A stretch of 26,705 bases of DNA, from positions 1-26,705 of the forward strand of contig PFQB01000052.1 of the NCBI GenBank assembly GCA_002793355.1. Reading direction: 5' to 3'. A program made the position numbers and the translations under genes. Below the pieces are notes generated by a model. It searched no databases and had not been told where the DNA came from. It was given only the letters and a program-made list of their open reading frames with translations. Positions 14,586-20,912 of this stretch are shown here, piece after piece (position 1 is the first letter of the stretch; each line of letters opens with the position of its first letter). This DNA comes from Candidatus Dojkabacteria bacterium CG_4_10_14_0_2_um_filter_Dojkabacteria_WS6_41_15. Its GTDB lineage: Bacteria; Patescibacteriota; Dojkabacteria; GCA-002793355.

Positions 14586-14714
14586 TTATGGACTTGGAAC
14601 TGCAACCTTGAATGGGACTCGGTCACCTCGCGGCATTTCCTTGCACATTTGTTTAGAAAATGCTCGCTCCTCGCCCCCCGGTAGTTCGAACGTAAAATCG
14701 TTTACGTTCTCATG
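14586..14714 (-). pseudogene. Start-less protein-like frame beside tRNA-Arg
   Basis: Between the stop TAG (14717-14715) and TAA (14588-14586) the minus strand is open for 42 codons. The translation looks like real protein: NDFTFELPGGEERAFSK, then MCKEMPRGDRVPFKVAVPSP. There is no usable start. An ATG (14714-14712 region, shifted by one base) would enter this frame only with a one-base frameshift, and a purine-rich GGGACGAGA lies before it. It is best read as a frameshifted small gene or a remnant left by an insertion at the adjacent tRNA. The 5' part also folds as a hairpin: 14679-14684 with 14715-14720, and 14688-14696 with 14701-14709. Confidence 0.4.
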
Positions 14715-14741
14715 CTACCGTTTCTCGTCCCTCTTTGAACA

Positions 14742-14778
14742 ATTTGGAATATAAATGGATTCCATTTATATTCCAAAT
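14742..14778. repeat. 18-bp palindrome touching the tRNA-Arg 3' end
   Basis: Bases 14742-14759 are the exact reverse complement of 14761-14778, with a single central T at 14760. The right arm ends on the discriminator base of tRNA-Arg. In the tRNA transcript it would form an 18-bp AT-rich hairpin immediately after the acceptor stem. No T-run follows, so processing, RNA stability or a recombination target are all possible roles. Confidence 0.8.
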
Positions 14779-14849
14779 GCCCCCGGTGGGACTCGAACCC
14801 ACAAATCCAGCTTCGGAAGCTGGTGTTTTATCCATTGAACTACGAGGAC
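14778..14849 (-). tRNA. tRNA-Arg(CCG)
   Basis: The acceptor stem GTCCTCG (from 14849) pairs with CGGGGGC (14785-14779). The anticodon stem CCAGC/GCTGG encloses TTCCGAA, giving anticodon CCG. The T-arm is GTGGG-TTCGAGT-CCCAC. It is 72 nt with discriminator A and no encoded CCA. The 3' end runs directly into a palindrome. Confidence 0.93.
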
Positions 14850-14877
14850 CAAGGACTCATACCATCATTTGGTGAAA

Positions 14878-15468
14878 CTATAATTCCAATGCGTCTGCAA
14901 TACCTTGCATCGCGGTAAGTGAGATTTCGATGAACTTTTCAATTGGAATATTGAGCCCTTCTGGTTTCTCACATTGGGCAACTTCAGTTCGTCTGGTTCC
15001 TGCGGCGAATTTTGGTTCTTTCAAAAAACGCTTCAATACAGAGGAAACCTTTACATCAGCGATTTTTCGGGAAGGGTAAACGTACGCAACTGCGGTAATT
15101 AAGCCAGTTAAGCTGTCTACACAAAATATTGCCCATTCGCCTAGGTTCGATGGCTGTCGACCGGTTAGTTCTGGTGCGTGGGCTTTTACCATATTTAATA
15201 CCGTATCTGAAATTTCTAAGCCATATTTAGCCAACATATCGCGTGTTCTGGCTGGATGTTCTGCTTTAAATTCTCCCCCGAAATCACAATCGTGAATAAG
15301 ACCGGCAAGTTTCCAGTCCTCTTTCGCAGGTTCGTTCGCTGTAATGCGACCTTGTGCTTGCAAATAATCGTAAATACCCTCCATACAGGCTTCCACTGCA
15401 AACGAGTGTCGCAGAATGTTAGGTTCAATCTGTTTTTCCAGGGCCGAGACAAAATCTTTTCTTTCCAT
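14878..15468 (-). CDS. HD-domain phosphohydrolase
   Basis: A 196-residue HD protein. The metal ligands are in order: His21 (LRHSFAVEACM), His59-Asp60 (LAGLIHDCDFG), His97 (MVKAHAPE) and Asp118 (FCVDSLTGLITA). Family members cleave phosphate esters or nucleotides; this subgroup, with LIHDCDF and VDSLTGLI, is a small stand-alone hydrolase whose substrate is not known. ATG 15468 follows TATAAT (15479-15474) by 5 nt. It is divergent from the SDR gene, with 52 bp between starts, so both promoters share one short region. Confidence 0.85.
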   Translation of the reverse strand: MERKDFVSALEKQIEPNILRHSFAVEACMEGIYDYLQAQGRITANEPAKEDWKLAGLIHDCDFGGEFKAEHPARTRDMLAKYGLEISDTVLNMVKAHAPELTGRQPSNLGEWAIFCVDSLTGLITAVAYVYPSRKIADVKVSSVLKRFLKEPKFAAGTRRTEVAQCEKPEGLNIPIEKFIEISLTAMQGIADALEL

Positions 15469-15473
15469 AGAGA

Positions 15474-15479
15474 ATTATA
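15474..15479 (-). promoter_or_regulatory. -10 box of the HD gene
   Basis: TATAAT on the minus strand, 5 nt before ATG 15468. TTGCAC lies 18 bp further upstream as a weak -35. Confidence 0.65.
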
Positions 15480-15509
15480 CTCGTACTTTGTGAATGAGTG
15501 CAAGCAGTG

Positions 15510-15515
15510 TAAAAT
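15510..15515 (+). promoter_or_regulatory. -10 box of the SDR gene
   Basis: TAAAAT on the plus strand, 5 nt before ATG 15521. It fixes the start downstream of the longer in-frame ATG at 15494. Confidence 0.6.
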
Positions 15516-15520
15516 ACAGA

Positions 15521-16366
15521 ATGGCAAGAAACAAACGAGCATTAATTACAGGTTGCACATCAGGCATTGGGCAAGAGGTTGCTCGTAGTCTGGCTGCAAA
15601 AAACTTTGATCTTATTTTGATTGGGCGAGACGAAGCACGATTACGTGTACTACAGTCCCAAGTATTGGCATTAAGTACTAACCCAATAAAGGTTGATTAC
15701 TTTGTTTGTGATTTCGAGAATCTTGAACAAGTTTCTAAAATCAGCAAACTTATTGGCAAGGCATATCGCGATTTAGATGTTTTAGTGAATAACGTGGGAA
15801 TTTGGGATTCTAAGCACCGCAAGGATTCGCATGGTTGGGAAATGACATGGGTGGTGAACTATTTTGCGGCTTTCATCCTTACCTACAATCTGTTTCCGTT
15901 GATGAAGCAAACCGCGCGTGACACAAAAAACATGCGAATTATTAACGTAGCTTCCGATGCTCATAAGTTTGGGCAGATAAACTTTCCTTTGGCGCAAACT
16001 TTTCACGTATATAAAACGTATGGTTCAACAAAGTTGGCAAATATTTTGAACGCTTCATACCTTGCTGGTTTGGTGAGAGAGGATGGAATCTTTGTGAATT
16101 CGTTGCATCCAGGTGTTGTTGCAACGGGTTTATGGAGGAAACTGCCAAAGCTTTTGGTCAATATTGCGAAAAGGTTTATGAAATCTCCAGACAAAGGTGC
16201 AGAAACAGCAATATTCCTCGCTTCCACGCCAAATATGCGATTAAGTGGGCAGTACCTTGAAGATATGAAAATTGCCAAACTAACTGATTTGGCTAAAAAT
16301 ACCGACTTACAAAAGCAATTATTTGGGGAAACGAAGAAGTTATTGAAAGAGTACTTAATTGGGTAA
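15521..16366 (+). CDS. Short-chain dehydrogenase/reductase
   Basis: A 281-residue classical SDR, closest in look to the retinol dehydrogenase/WW-oxidoreductase-like group. The cofactor loop TGCTSGIG is at residues 10-17, with Arg (GRDEARL) after the second strand, which favours NADP(H). NNVG replaces the common NNAG. The catalytic Ser is in INVASDAHK and the Tyr-Lys pair is YGSTK. The HPGVVATGLW loop follows. The substrate is unknown. ATG 15521 is chosen over 15494 because the SDR core begins directly after it and a TAAAAT box lies 5 nt upstream. Confidence 0.88.
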   Translation: MARNKRALITGCTSGIGQEVARSLAAKNFDLILIGRDEARLRVLQSQVLALSTNPIKVDYFVCDFENLEQVSKISKLIGKAYRDLDVLVNNVGIWDSKHRKDSHGWEMTWVVNYFAAFILTYNLFPLMKQTARDTKNMRIINVASDAHKFGQINFPLAQTFHVYKTYGSTKLANILNASYLAGLVREDGIFVNSLHPGVVATGLWRKLPKLLVNIAKRFMKSPDKGAETAIFLASTPNMRLSGQYLEDMKIAKLTDLAKNTDLQKQLFGETKKLLKEYLIG

Positions 16367-16394
16367 GTTTTCTGGAATTACCGCCGAATTGTGG

Positions 16395-16424
16395 TTTGCC
16401 GAATTTTGTTGAATCTACTACAAT
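16395..16424 (+). promoter_or_regulatory. Candidate promoter of tRNA-Ser
   Basis: TTTGCC (16395-16400), 18 bp, TACAAT (16419-16424). The tRNA starts 11 nt after the -10 box. Confidence 0.45.
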
Positions 16425-16435
16425 ACGCTAATTGC

Positions 16436-16524
16436 GGAGAGGTGGCTGAGTGGTTGATGGCACTACTCTCGAAAAGTAGCATACGGTTTACGTATCGGGG
16501 GTTCGAATCCCCCCCTCTCCGCCA
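16436..16524 (+). tRNA. tRNA-Ser(CGA)
   Basis: The acceptor GGAGAGG pairs with CCTCTCC (16514-16520), followed by G and an encoded CCA (16522-16524). The anticodon loop CTCGAAA between CTACT and AGTAG gives CGA. The long variable arm ATACG-GTTTA-CGTAT is typical of tRNA-Ser. The T-arm is GGGGG-TTCGAAT-CCCCC. This tRNA encodes its CCA while tRNA-Arg and tRNA-Trp here do not. Confidence 0.94.
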
Positions 16525-16539
16525 GAATCCTTAAAACTC

Positions 16540-16682
16540 CGCAAGACTCGGAAACATGGCACTAAAGTGCCCATAACACCCTCGCAAGAATGACATCAAA
16601 ATCGGAAATGTGTAAACGTTGTCCTGTAATACACAAAACAGCCTAAAAATCACTAATAAAATCCCCCTTGGTTCTAAGCTTT
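16540..16682 (+). repeat. RNA-gene 3'-flank module, copy 1
   Basis: Three boxes recur downstream of the RNA fragment at 20676-20700: box A 16540-16555 (CAAGAC.CG..AAC), box B 16602-16632 (TCGGAAATGTGTAAACGT to GTCCTGTAATAC) and box C 16669-16682 (TGGTTCTAAGCTT). Boxes A and B are offset by exactly 4179 bp from copy 2, as is the T-loop; box C is offset by 4180. Box B is 30/31 identical. A hairpin GGCACT-AA-AGTGCC (16558-16571) lies in this copy only. The rest of 16525-16749 shows nothing else recognisable. Confidence 0.75.
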
Positions 16683-16749
16683 TTCATACTATTTTTCTAG
16701 AAGTAAAATCCATGTAGAATGTTACAAATTAAATATATTGGGCTCTTGT

Positions 16750-17637
16750 ATGAAAAATAAAAATTTATCGTATCTCTTTTTAGCTCTTGCAATGACCATT
16801 GTGGGGACATCCGTGGTTGTAGGAAAAATAATAACAACCTCACTGCCAATCTTCCTATCCTCGTTTATTAGTTTGTTAACTGCTTCCTTACTGTTTATGC
16901 CAACACTATCTAAGAGAAATGTATTTAGTTCAATTAAGAAATCTGATCTTTTCTATCTTATACTTCAGGCATTTCTGGGTACTGTACTCTATAGAATACT
17001 TCTCTTCACCGGCTTAAAATATATTGATGCAAGTTACGCTGGAATTTTGTCGGCGCTTCAACCGGCTTTTATTGCATTGCTAGCAGTTGCTTTTCTCAAA
17101 GAAAAACAAACTTCAGTTCAAAAGATAGGTATTTCACTAGCTGTAATTGGTTTAATACTCACTTATTCCTCACAAACTTTTAAAATCGATTTGAACTCTG
17201 GCTTGTTTATTGGAACAGCACTCATATTATTATCAGTCATTGGTGAGGCATGCTTCAGCGTATTTGCAAAGAAATTGAGCCCTAAGATTGAACCGGTTAT
17301 GATTGCAGGAATAGTTACCGTAATAAGTACACTTATGATGCTTCCTCTTGGTATATATGATTTTCTAATCACTGGAATACCACAAATCACTTTGGTCGGC
17401 GGTCTAGCTGTTGTGTATTATGGAGTATTTTTGACATACATTTCCTTCATCTTATGGTTTAAAGGGTTAGATTCAGTCAAGGCAAGTGTTGCGGGAATAT
17501 TTACTGCACTTGTACCAATATCAGGAATACTGTTTTCGGCCTTGTTGCTTCGTGACTATCCAAGCACGTTTGAGGTAATCGGTGGGATGCTTATTGTTGC
17601 AAGTATACTTTTGGTTGTTTATAAAAATGAAAAGTAA
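16750..17637 (+). CDS. EamA/DMT-family transporter
   Basis: A 295-residue, ten-span permease of the drug/metabolite transporter superfamily with two EamA repeats. The first repeat covers about residues 5-135 (YLFLALAMTIVGTSVVVGKI; then GLKYIDASYAGILSALQPAFIALLAVAFLKEKQT) and the second about 145-290 (WFKGLDSVKASVAGIFTALVPISGILFSALLLRDY). The GL.Y.DAS.AGIL..L.P and ALVPI sequences are family hallmarks. The substrate is often an amino acid or metabolite, and is unknown here. ATG 16750 is preferred over TTG 16738. It converges with the nucleotidyltransferase gene. It directly follows the tRNA-Ser flank module, which suggests accessory cargo. Confidence 0.9.
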   Translation: MKNKNLSYLFLALAMTIVGTSVVVGKIITTSLPIFLSSFISLLTASLLFMPTLSKRNVFSSIKKSDLFYLILQAFLGTVLYRILLFTGLKYIDASYAGILSALQPAFIALLAVAFLKEKQTSVQKIGISLAVIGLILTYSSQTFKIDLNSGLFIGTALILLSVIGEACFSVFAKKLSPKIEPVMIAGIVTVISTLMMLPLGIYDFLITGIPQITLVGGLAVVYYGVFLTYISFILWFKGLDSVKASVAGIFTALVPISGILFSALLLRDYPSTFEVIGGMLIVASILLVVYKNEK

Positions 17638-17654
17638 ACTGGTTTGGATCCAGT
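17638..17654. terminator. Weak hairpin between convergent genes
   Basis: ACTGG (17638-17642) pairs with CCAGT (17650-17654) over a 7-nt loop, right after the EamA stop and before the end of the opposing gene. With only 5 bp and no T-run it is at best a weak bidirectional terminator. Confidence 0.3.
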
Positions 17655-17663
17655 ACAAATAAT

Positions 17664-18437
17664 TTACTTTAAGTACAACAATTTTGCTGTATCGAACGAT
17701 GCGGGAAGTCCTCTTCCTTCTTTGTTCTCAAAAGCAAGTGAGGTCAATCTTATTACCTTCCAACACTGATTTGCAACATCTTCATTTTCGCTTAATAATC
17801 GAATTATGGTTTCTCGATAGTTATCTATTCCATTCCCGCCAATTTGCAATAAGAACAGTTGACCGATTTGATCGGCGGGGTTATACAGTCTTAATGTGCT
17901 AAGCAATATTTTAGAATCAAGTTCTACATTCTGATTCTCTTTTTCGTACTGAACTAAGATATCTCTCTCGTATTCTATTAATGTCAGAATTTCTTCTGTA
18001 ACAATACTTCGGGAGATTGGAAGGCACTTTATATGCGCTAATGGGACATTCTTGGGTATCGATAAGTATTTTCGGATAAGTTCACTAGTATAATTTGAAT
18101 ATACTTTATTTAGAAAGGGCTTTAGTTTGATACAAGAAGTATCTAGTCCTCCGGTTTCAATTTTTCTATCATAAGTTTGTTGTGCCAAACCAATCACATC
18201 AACATCAATAAAGATAGTCATATCAACGTCACTTTGGTCATGCACATACCCATTTGCCATTGAACCATATACTGTTCCTCCAACAATTTCAGGAAATTCT
18301 AACTTCATTGTTTCAAAAGCTTTATCAAGTGAGCGAATTCGATTTCCATGCAAGTGCCGTTCCAAAAGCTCTGGCTTAGAAATAACCACAGTTTCTCCCA
18401 TTAGATTTGTTTCGAATGTTGGTTCGCTTGAGTACAT
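17664..18437 (-). CDS. Nucleotidyltransferase-fold protein
   Basis: The minimal polymerase-beta-type motif is clear at residues 57-80: YGSMANGYVHDQSDVDMTIF, with Gly58-Ser59 and catalytic Asp70 and Asp72. The remaining 175 residues are helical and could be a substrate or partner domain. Such proteins transfer nucleotides to small molecules, antibiotics, RNAs or proteins; the target is unknown. It is 6 bp downstream of the glycosyltransferase gene on the same strand, so the two are surely co-transcribed, and a role tied to glycan or surface chemistry is possible. A MenT/AbiEii-like toxin role cannot be excluded, but no antitoxin gene is visible next to it. Confidence 0.75.
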   Translation of the reverse strand: MYSSEPTFETNLMGETVVISKPELLERHLHGNRIRSLDKAFETMKLEFPEIVGGTVYGSMANGYVHDQSDVDMTIFIDVDVIGLAQQTYDRKIETGGLDTSCIKLKPFLNKVYSNYTSELIRKYLSIPKNVPLAHIKCLPISRSIVTEEILTLIEYERDILVQYEKENQNVELDSKILLSTLRLYNPADQIGQLFLLQIGGNGIDNYRETIIRLLSENEDVANQCWKVIRLTSLAFENKEGRGLPASFDTAKLLYLK

Positions 18438-18443
18438 ATTAGT

Positions 18444-20327
18444 TTAACTGATGAAGTTAATCGCATTTTCAATCGTTTTAGAGAGGCAAAAATTTGCAAC
18501 GGCATATGCCCGAGTGTTTATGGATAACTTTTTGCTAGCAGTGAACGCTCTTCTTAAGGCAGTAGTTATACTACTCGCGTAAAGTTTTTTGAACCGAATA
18601 CTTACTTTTTCATTTGCAACCTCAGCTATTTCTTTGGCTCCAGCATAGAACAAAACGGGGACCCCACACGATAGACTTTCTAAAACCATATTAGGGCACC
18701 CTTCCTGAGCAGATGCCCATATGGTCACAGCAAACGAACGGTATTCATTTGCAGCTATCTCAGGAGTGGAAAGTGGGACATAGGGCTTTACAGTAATTTC
18801 ATTTCCAAGGTTGTGTTTGGCTATTTCCTGATTCAACTCTGTTACTGCCATTTTACAATCGTTACAACAGTCTGGTGGATTCGCTCCAATTAGTACAAGC
18901 TGAGAGTTCATTCGTATTTCCAATGGAAGTTGAGCATATGCACGTACAAGTAGAGGAAGATTTTTCTCTTTGCTGAAGCTCCCAATATATCCATATGTAA
19001 ATCCCTTTTTTTTCATAGTCTTAGGGCAGAATAGTTTGCTATCAACGCTATTAACGAGGTATTTTACTCGGCTGACTTTATTTGTTCGTCTGACATTTCT
19101 TTTTTCTGAGCGAGATAAACAGACATAGTCGAAGCATCGCAAAATAATTGCTGGGACATACCGTATCAATCGTTCGTAATCACCACTTTTTACCAATCTG
19201 ATAACTGTTCGAGTGCCAAGAGGCTTACCGAATAACCCAAGTAGAACATACGGATAGGTGAGGAGTATTGATTTTGACCTAGAATCGGGTGCTAGACCAA
19301 TCATAAAGTACAGAGTCGTTGGTTTATACTTCAGTCCATAACTCAATGCTTTACGTGGAATCTCTGCATTGTCCTCTGGTGAATACTCATCAATTCGGGT
19401 CATGTCATCAACAAGGACGACGGGAACCATTTGAATACCTACTTTGCTAAATTGCTCCTGAAAATCATGAAGGTACTTGCTAAAATATTCACTCCCTGGA
19501 TATGTACGGTCGCCATCCACAGATTCTCGTACTTCTTCGTGAACTGAAGTAAGAATATCAAGCCTCTTTTCCCCCAGTTTGTCATAGTATTGAACAACAC
19601 GAGGACATTTAATAAAAAGGAGGTTCACAGTTGCGCCTAAACAGCCTTCTAGCAATAAGTCATCTATTGCACCCGACATGTAGGCAGCCGTTCCATCGCC
19701 AGTTTTAATCTTACTCATTATGCTTCTTGCTTGAATGAAACGTGGAACTAGGTCAATAAGAAATTGTTCATCCTCAATACCGCGCCTTTTTAGGAATACC
19801 GTGCATTTGTTGACGAGTGTGTTGAGAACAATAGTGCGCCGCTCGAGTTCCGTAATATCGCTCTTGTAGGTATTGTGTTTATACTCTTTCTGCAAATGAG
19901 CATCCACTTTCCTTCCAGCTTCCGCACAAGTGTTTGCGAAACCCTGTGGCATTTCTTCCTTCAGTGCTCCGCATATATATAAAGCCACCTTATGCGAGGG
20001 CATACTCGTATCAACCTCAACTTGTTGTGCAACTAAATAGTTGTAAGCAGAGTAACCATCCTTCAACTGAAATTTGCGTACAGTCTCAATTCCAGTAAGT
20101 TCTTGCCCTTTATTTGAAATGTCAATCAAAGGTAAGCAGTCGTATGTATTTAGTACTTTCTGAGTTAATGGATGCACTTTTACCTCAACGAATAATTCAT
20201 CGGGTGCTCGATAACCAAGTTTTAACAGCGTAGCAGTAAATTTTTTATGAACGCGATCTGGGATCGGAATCTGAACTTTCACTCGAATACTTTCAGTCTC
20301 GCCGTTCGTTGTTTTCATAGTCTCCAT
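18444..20327 (-). CDS. GT4-like glycosyltransferase with a large unknown N-terminal part
   Basis: The C-terminal 200 residues are a GT-B donor-binding domain: YGYIGSFSKEKNLPLLVRAY, then WASAQEGCPNMVLESLSCGVPVL with the EX7E pair (E of AQEG to E of VLES). The middle (FCPKTMKKKG, VVLVDDMTRIDEY) may be the acceptor domain. The first 260 or so residues (PIPDRVHKKFTATLLKLGYR, LIDLVPRFIQARSIMSK) match nothing I know. ATG 20327 is chosen; TTG 20336 and ATG 20318 are alternatives. The start lies only 32 nt after the tRNA-Trp 3' end on the same strand, so tRNA processing may create the mRNA 5' end. The nucleotidyltransferase gene follows after 6 bp. Confidence 0.8.
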   Translation of the reverse strand: METMKTTNGETESIRVKVQIPIPDRVHKKFTATLLKLGYRAPDELFVEVKVHPLTQKVLNTYDCLPLIDISNKGQELTGIETVRKFQLKDGYSAYNYLVAQQVEVDTSMPSHKVALYICGALKEEMPQGFANTCAEAGRKVDAHLQKEYKHNTYKSDITELERRTIVLNTLVNKCTVFLKRRGIEDEQFLIDLVPRFIQARSIMSKIKTGDGTAAYMSGAIDDLLLEGCLGATVNLLFIKCPRVVQYYDKLGEKRLDILTSVHEEVRESVDGDRTYPGSEYFSKYLHDFQEQFSKVGIQMVPVVLVDDMTRIDEYSPEDNAEIPRKALSYGLKYKPTTLYFMIGLAPDSRSKSILLTYPYVLLGLFGKPLGTRTVIRLVKSGDYERLIRYVPAIILRCFDYVCLSRSEKRNVRRTNKVSRVKYLVNSVDSKLFCPKTMKKKGFTYGYIGSFSKEKNLPLLVRAYAQLPLEIRMNSQLVLIGANPPDCCNDCKMAVTELNQEIAKHNLGNEITVKPYVPLSTPEIAANEYRSFAVTIWASAQEGCPNMVLESLSCGVPVLFYAGAKEIAEVANEKVSIRFKKLYASSITTALRRAFTASKKLSINTRAYAVANFCLSKTIENAINFIS

Positions 20328-20360
20328 AATTCTCAAATAATTAACTTAAAACAGAGAATT
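20328..20360. other. Inverted repeat between tRNA-Trp and the glycosyltransferase start
   Basis: AATTCTC (20328-20334) and GAGAATT (20354-20360) could pair over a 19-nt loop. The repeat begins at the tRNA discriminator and ends at the base before ATG 20327, so it could mark the tRNA processing site or mask the start. Confidence 0.4.
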
Positions 20361-20433
20361 AGGCAGGATGGGGTTCGAACCCATTACTTAAGTTTTGGAG
20401 ACTTATGTTTTAACCAAATGAAACTACCCGCCC
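20360..20433 (-). tRNA. tRNA-Trp(CCA)
   Basis: The acceptor GGGCGGG (from 20433) pairs with CCTGCCT (20367-20361), including two G-U pairs. The anticodon stem TAAGT/ACTTA encloses CTCCAAA, so the anticodon is CCA. The T-arm is ATGGG-TTCGAAC-CCCAT. It is 74 nt with discriminator A and no encoded CCA. It reads UGG only, consistent with UGA as stop. It lies 65 bp downstream of a leader frame with two Trp codons. Confidence 0.92.
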
Positions 20434-20486
20434 AATACAGGGAGGATGTTTGCAGGAATTTTTATGAATTTGAAAAAGACGTAACA

Positions 20487-20525
20487 AACAACCTCAGATT
20501 AGAGGCGCCACCAGAATAGGTTGCT
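20487..20525 (-). promoter_or_regulatory. Mutually exclusive RNA pairings in the Trp leader
   Basis: In the minus-strand RNA, AGCAACCT (20525-20518) can pair with AGGTTGTT (20494-20487), 8 bp with one G-U, looping out both Trp codons. Alternatively GCCTC (20506-20502) pairs with GAGGT (20495-20491), 5 bp with one G-U. Both use 20491-20494, so only one can form. A T5 run (20477-20473) follows the first stem by 9 nt. This resembles an attenuator switch but is unproven. Confidence 0.4.
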
Positions 20526-20540
20526 TTTGCTTGTTAACAT
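20499..20540 (-). CDS. 13-codon leader frame with tandem Trp codons
   Basis: ATG 20540 opens MLTSKSNLFWWRL and ends at TAA 20501-20499. TGG TGG at 20513-20508 followed by an Arg codon recalls classical trp leader peptides. ATG lies 6 nt after a TGG-TATAAT extended -10 box, the same leaderless layout as the larger genes here. The next feature on the strand is tRNA-Trp, then the glycosyltransferase gene. A ribosome stalled at the Trp codons would cover codons 6-8, which take part in the longer RNA pairing. Its being a sensor of Trp-tRNA charging is inference; a chance frame is the main alternative. Confidence 0.5.
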   Translation of the reverse strand: MLTSKSNLFWWRL

Positions 20541-20546
20541 TGTGTA

Positions 20547-20575
20547 ATTATACCAAATGTTTTAACCTTGAGCAA
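20547..20575 (-). promoter_or_regulatory. Strong promoter of the leader/tRNA-Trp/glycosyltransferase unit
   Basis: On the minus strand TTGCTC (20575-20570), 17 bp, TATAAT (20552-20547), with TGG directly before it making an extended -10. It is the best promoter found upstream of tRNA-Trp. Between it and the RNA fragment on the other strand (20586-20675) nothing else is recognised. Confidence 0.65.
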
Positions 20576-20675
20576 ATAAAGAGTCAAAAGGCGTAGGTAA
20601 CGGTGTTCGAACTAAACGGCTAAAACGCAAATAAGTACGCCCATAATATCGATAGTCGTAATACTAAAGGACGTT

Positions 20676-20702
20676 GCGAGTTCGAATCTCGTCAGCCCCG
20701 CA
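20676..20702 (+). other. 3'-end fragment of a tRNA or tmRNA
   Basis: GCGAG-TTCGAAT-CTCGT (20676-20692) is a complete T-arm, followed by an acceptor 3' strand CAGCCCC (20693-20699), G and CA. The matching 5' strand (GGGGCTG or G-U variants) is not found within several hundred bases on either side, so no full tRNA, tmRNA or permuted tmRNA can be built. The GGACG before the T-arm and CAGCCCC after it recall the tmRNA 3' end. Such fragments usually mark one end of an integrated element. Confidence 0.6.
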
Positions 20703-20718
20703 TTTTGTGATTAATTCC

Positions 20719-20862
20719 TTCAAGACCCGTCAACCTTATCAATTAACGACCAAGCTAGCGATTGTTTTGATAGCTACTTTTCGGAAATGTGTAAACGTAG
20801 TCCTGTAATACGCTAAAAGCCGTAAAAACACCAAGTGCAAAAAGTCGATGGTTCTAAGCTTT
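20719..20862 (+). repeat. RNA-gene 3'-flank module, copy 2
   Basis: Second copy of the three boxes seen after tRNA-Ser: box A 20719-20734, box B 20781-20811, box C 20849-20862. The distances from the T-loop are the same as in copy 1 (1 bp longer for box C). Sequence between the boxes differs. Both copies are followed on the plus strand by a membrane-protein gene. Confidence 0.75.
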
Positions 20863-20901
20863 GGAACCGAGATAAGTCTATTCTTTGGTCACAAAAGTAT
20901 A

Positions 20902-20907
20902 TATAAT
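20902..20907 (+). promoter_or_regulatory. -10 box of the 20913 gene
   Basis: TATAAT, 5 nt before ATG 20913. It overlaps the TTG at 20907 that could otherwise be taken as start. No convincing -35. Confidence 0.6.
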
Positions 20908-20912
20908 TGACG

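Noticed and set aside
16434..16522. tRNA-Ser starting two bases earlier with acceptor GCGGAGA
   Set aside because: That register leaves C as discriminator and breaks the CCA end. GGAGAGG/CCTCTCC with G and encoded CCA fits the tRNA-Ser pattern.
17638..17654. Strong intrinsic terminator after the transporter gene
   Set aside because: The stem is only 5 bp and no T-run follows, so it is kept only as a weak hairpin.
20247..20519. Plus-strand 90-codon frame running across tRNA-Trp
   Set aside because: It overlaps the glycosyltransferase start, the whole tRNA gene and the Trp leader on the other strand, and its translation has no protein character.
20586..20912. Complete tmRNA or circularly permuted tmRNA
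   Set aside because: Only a T-arm and the acceptor 3' strand are present. No GGGGCTG-like 5' strand, tag frame or second half was found upstream or downstream.
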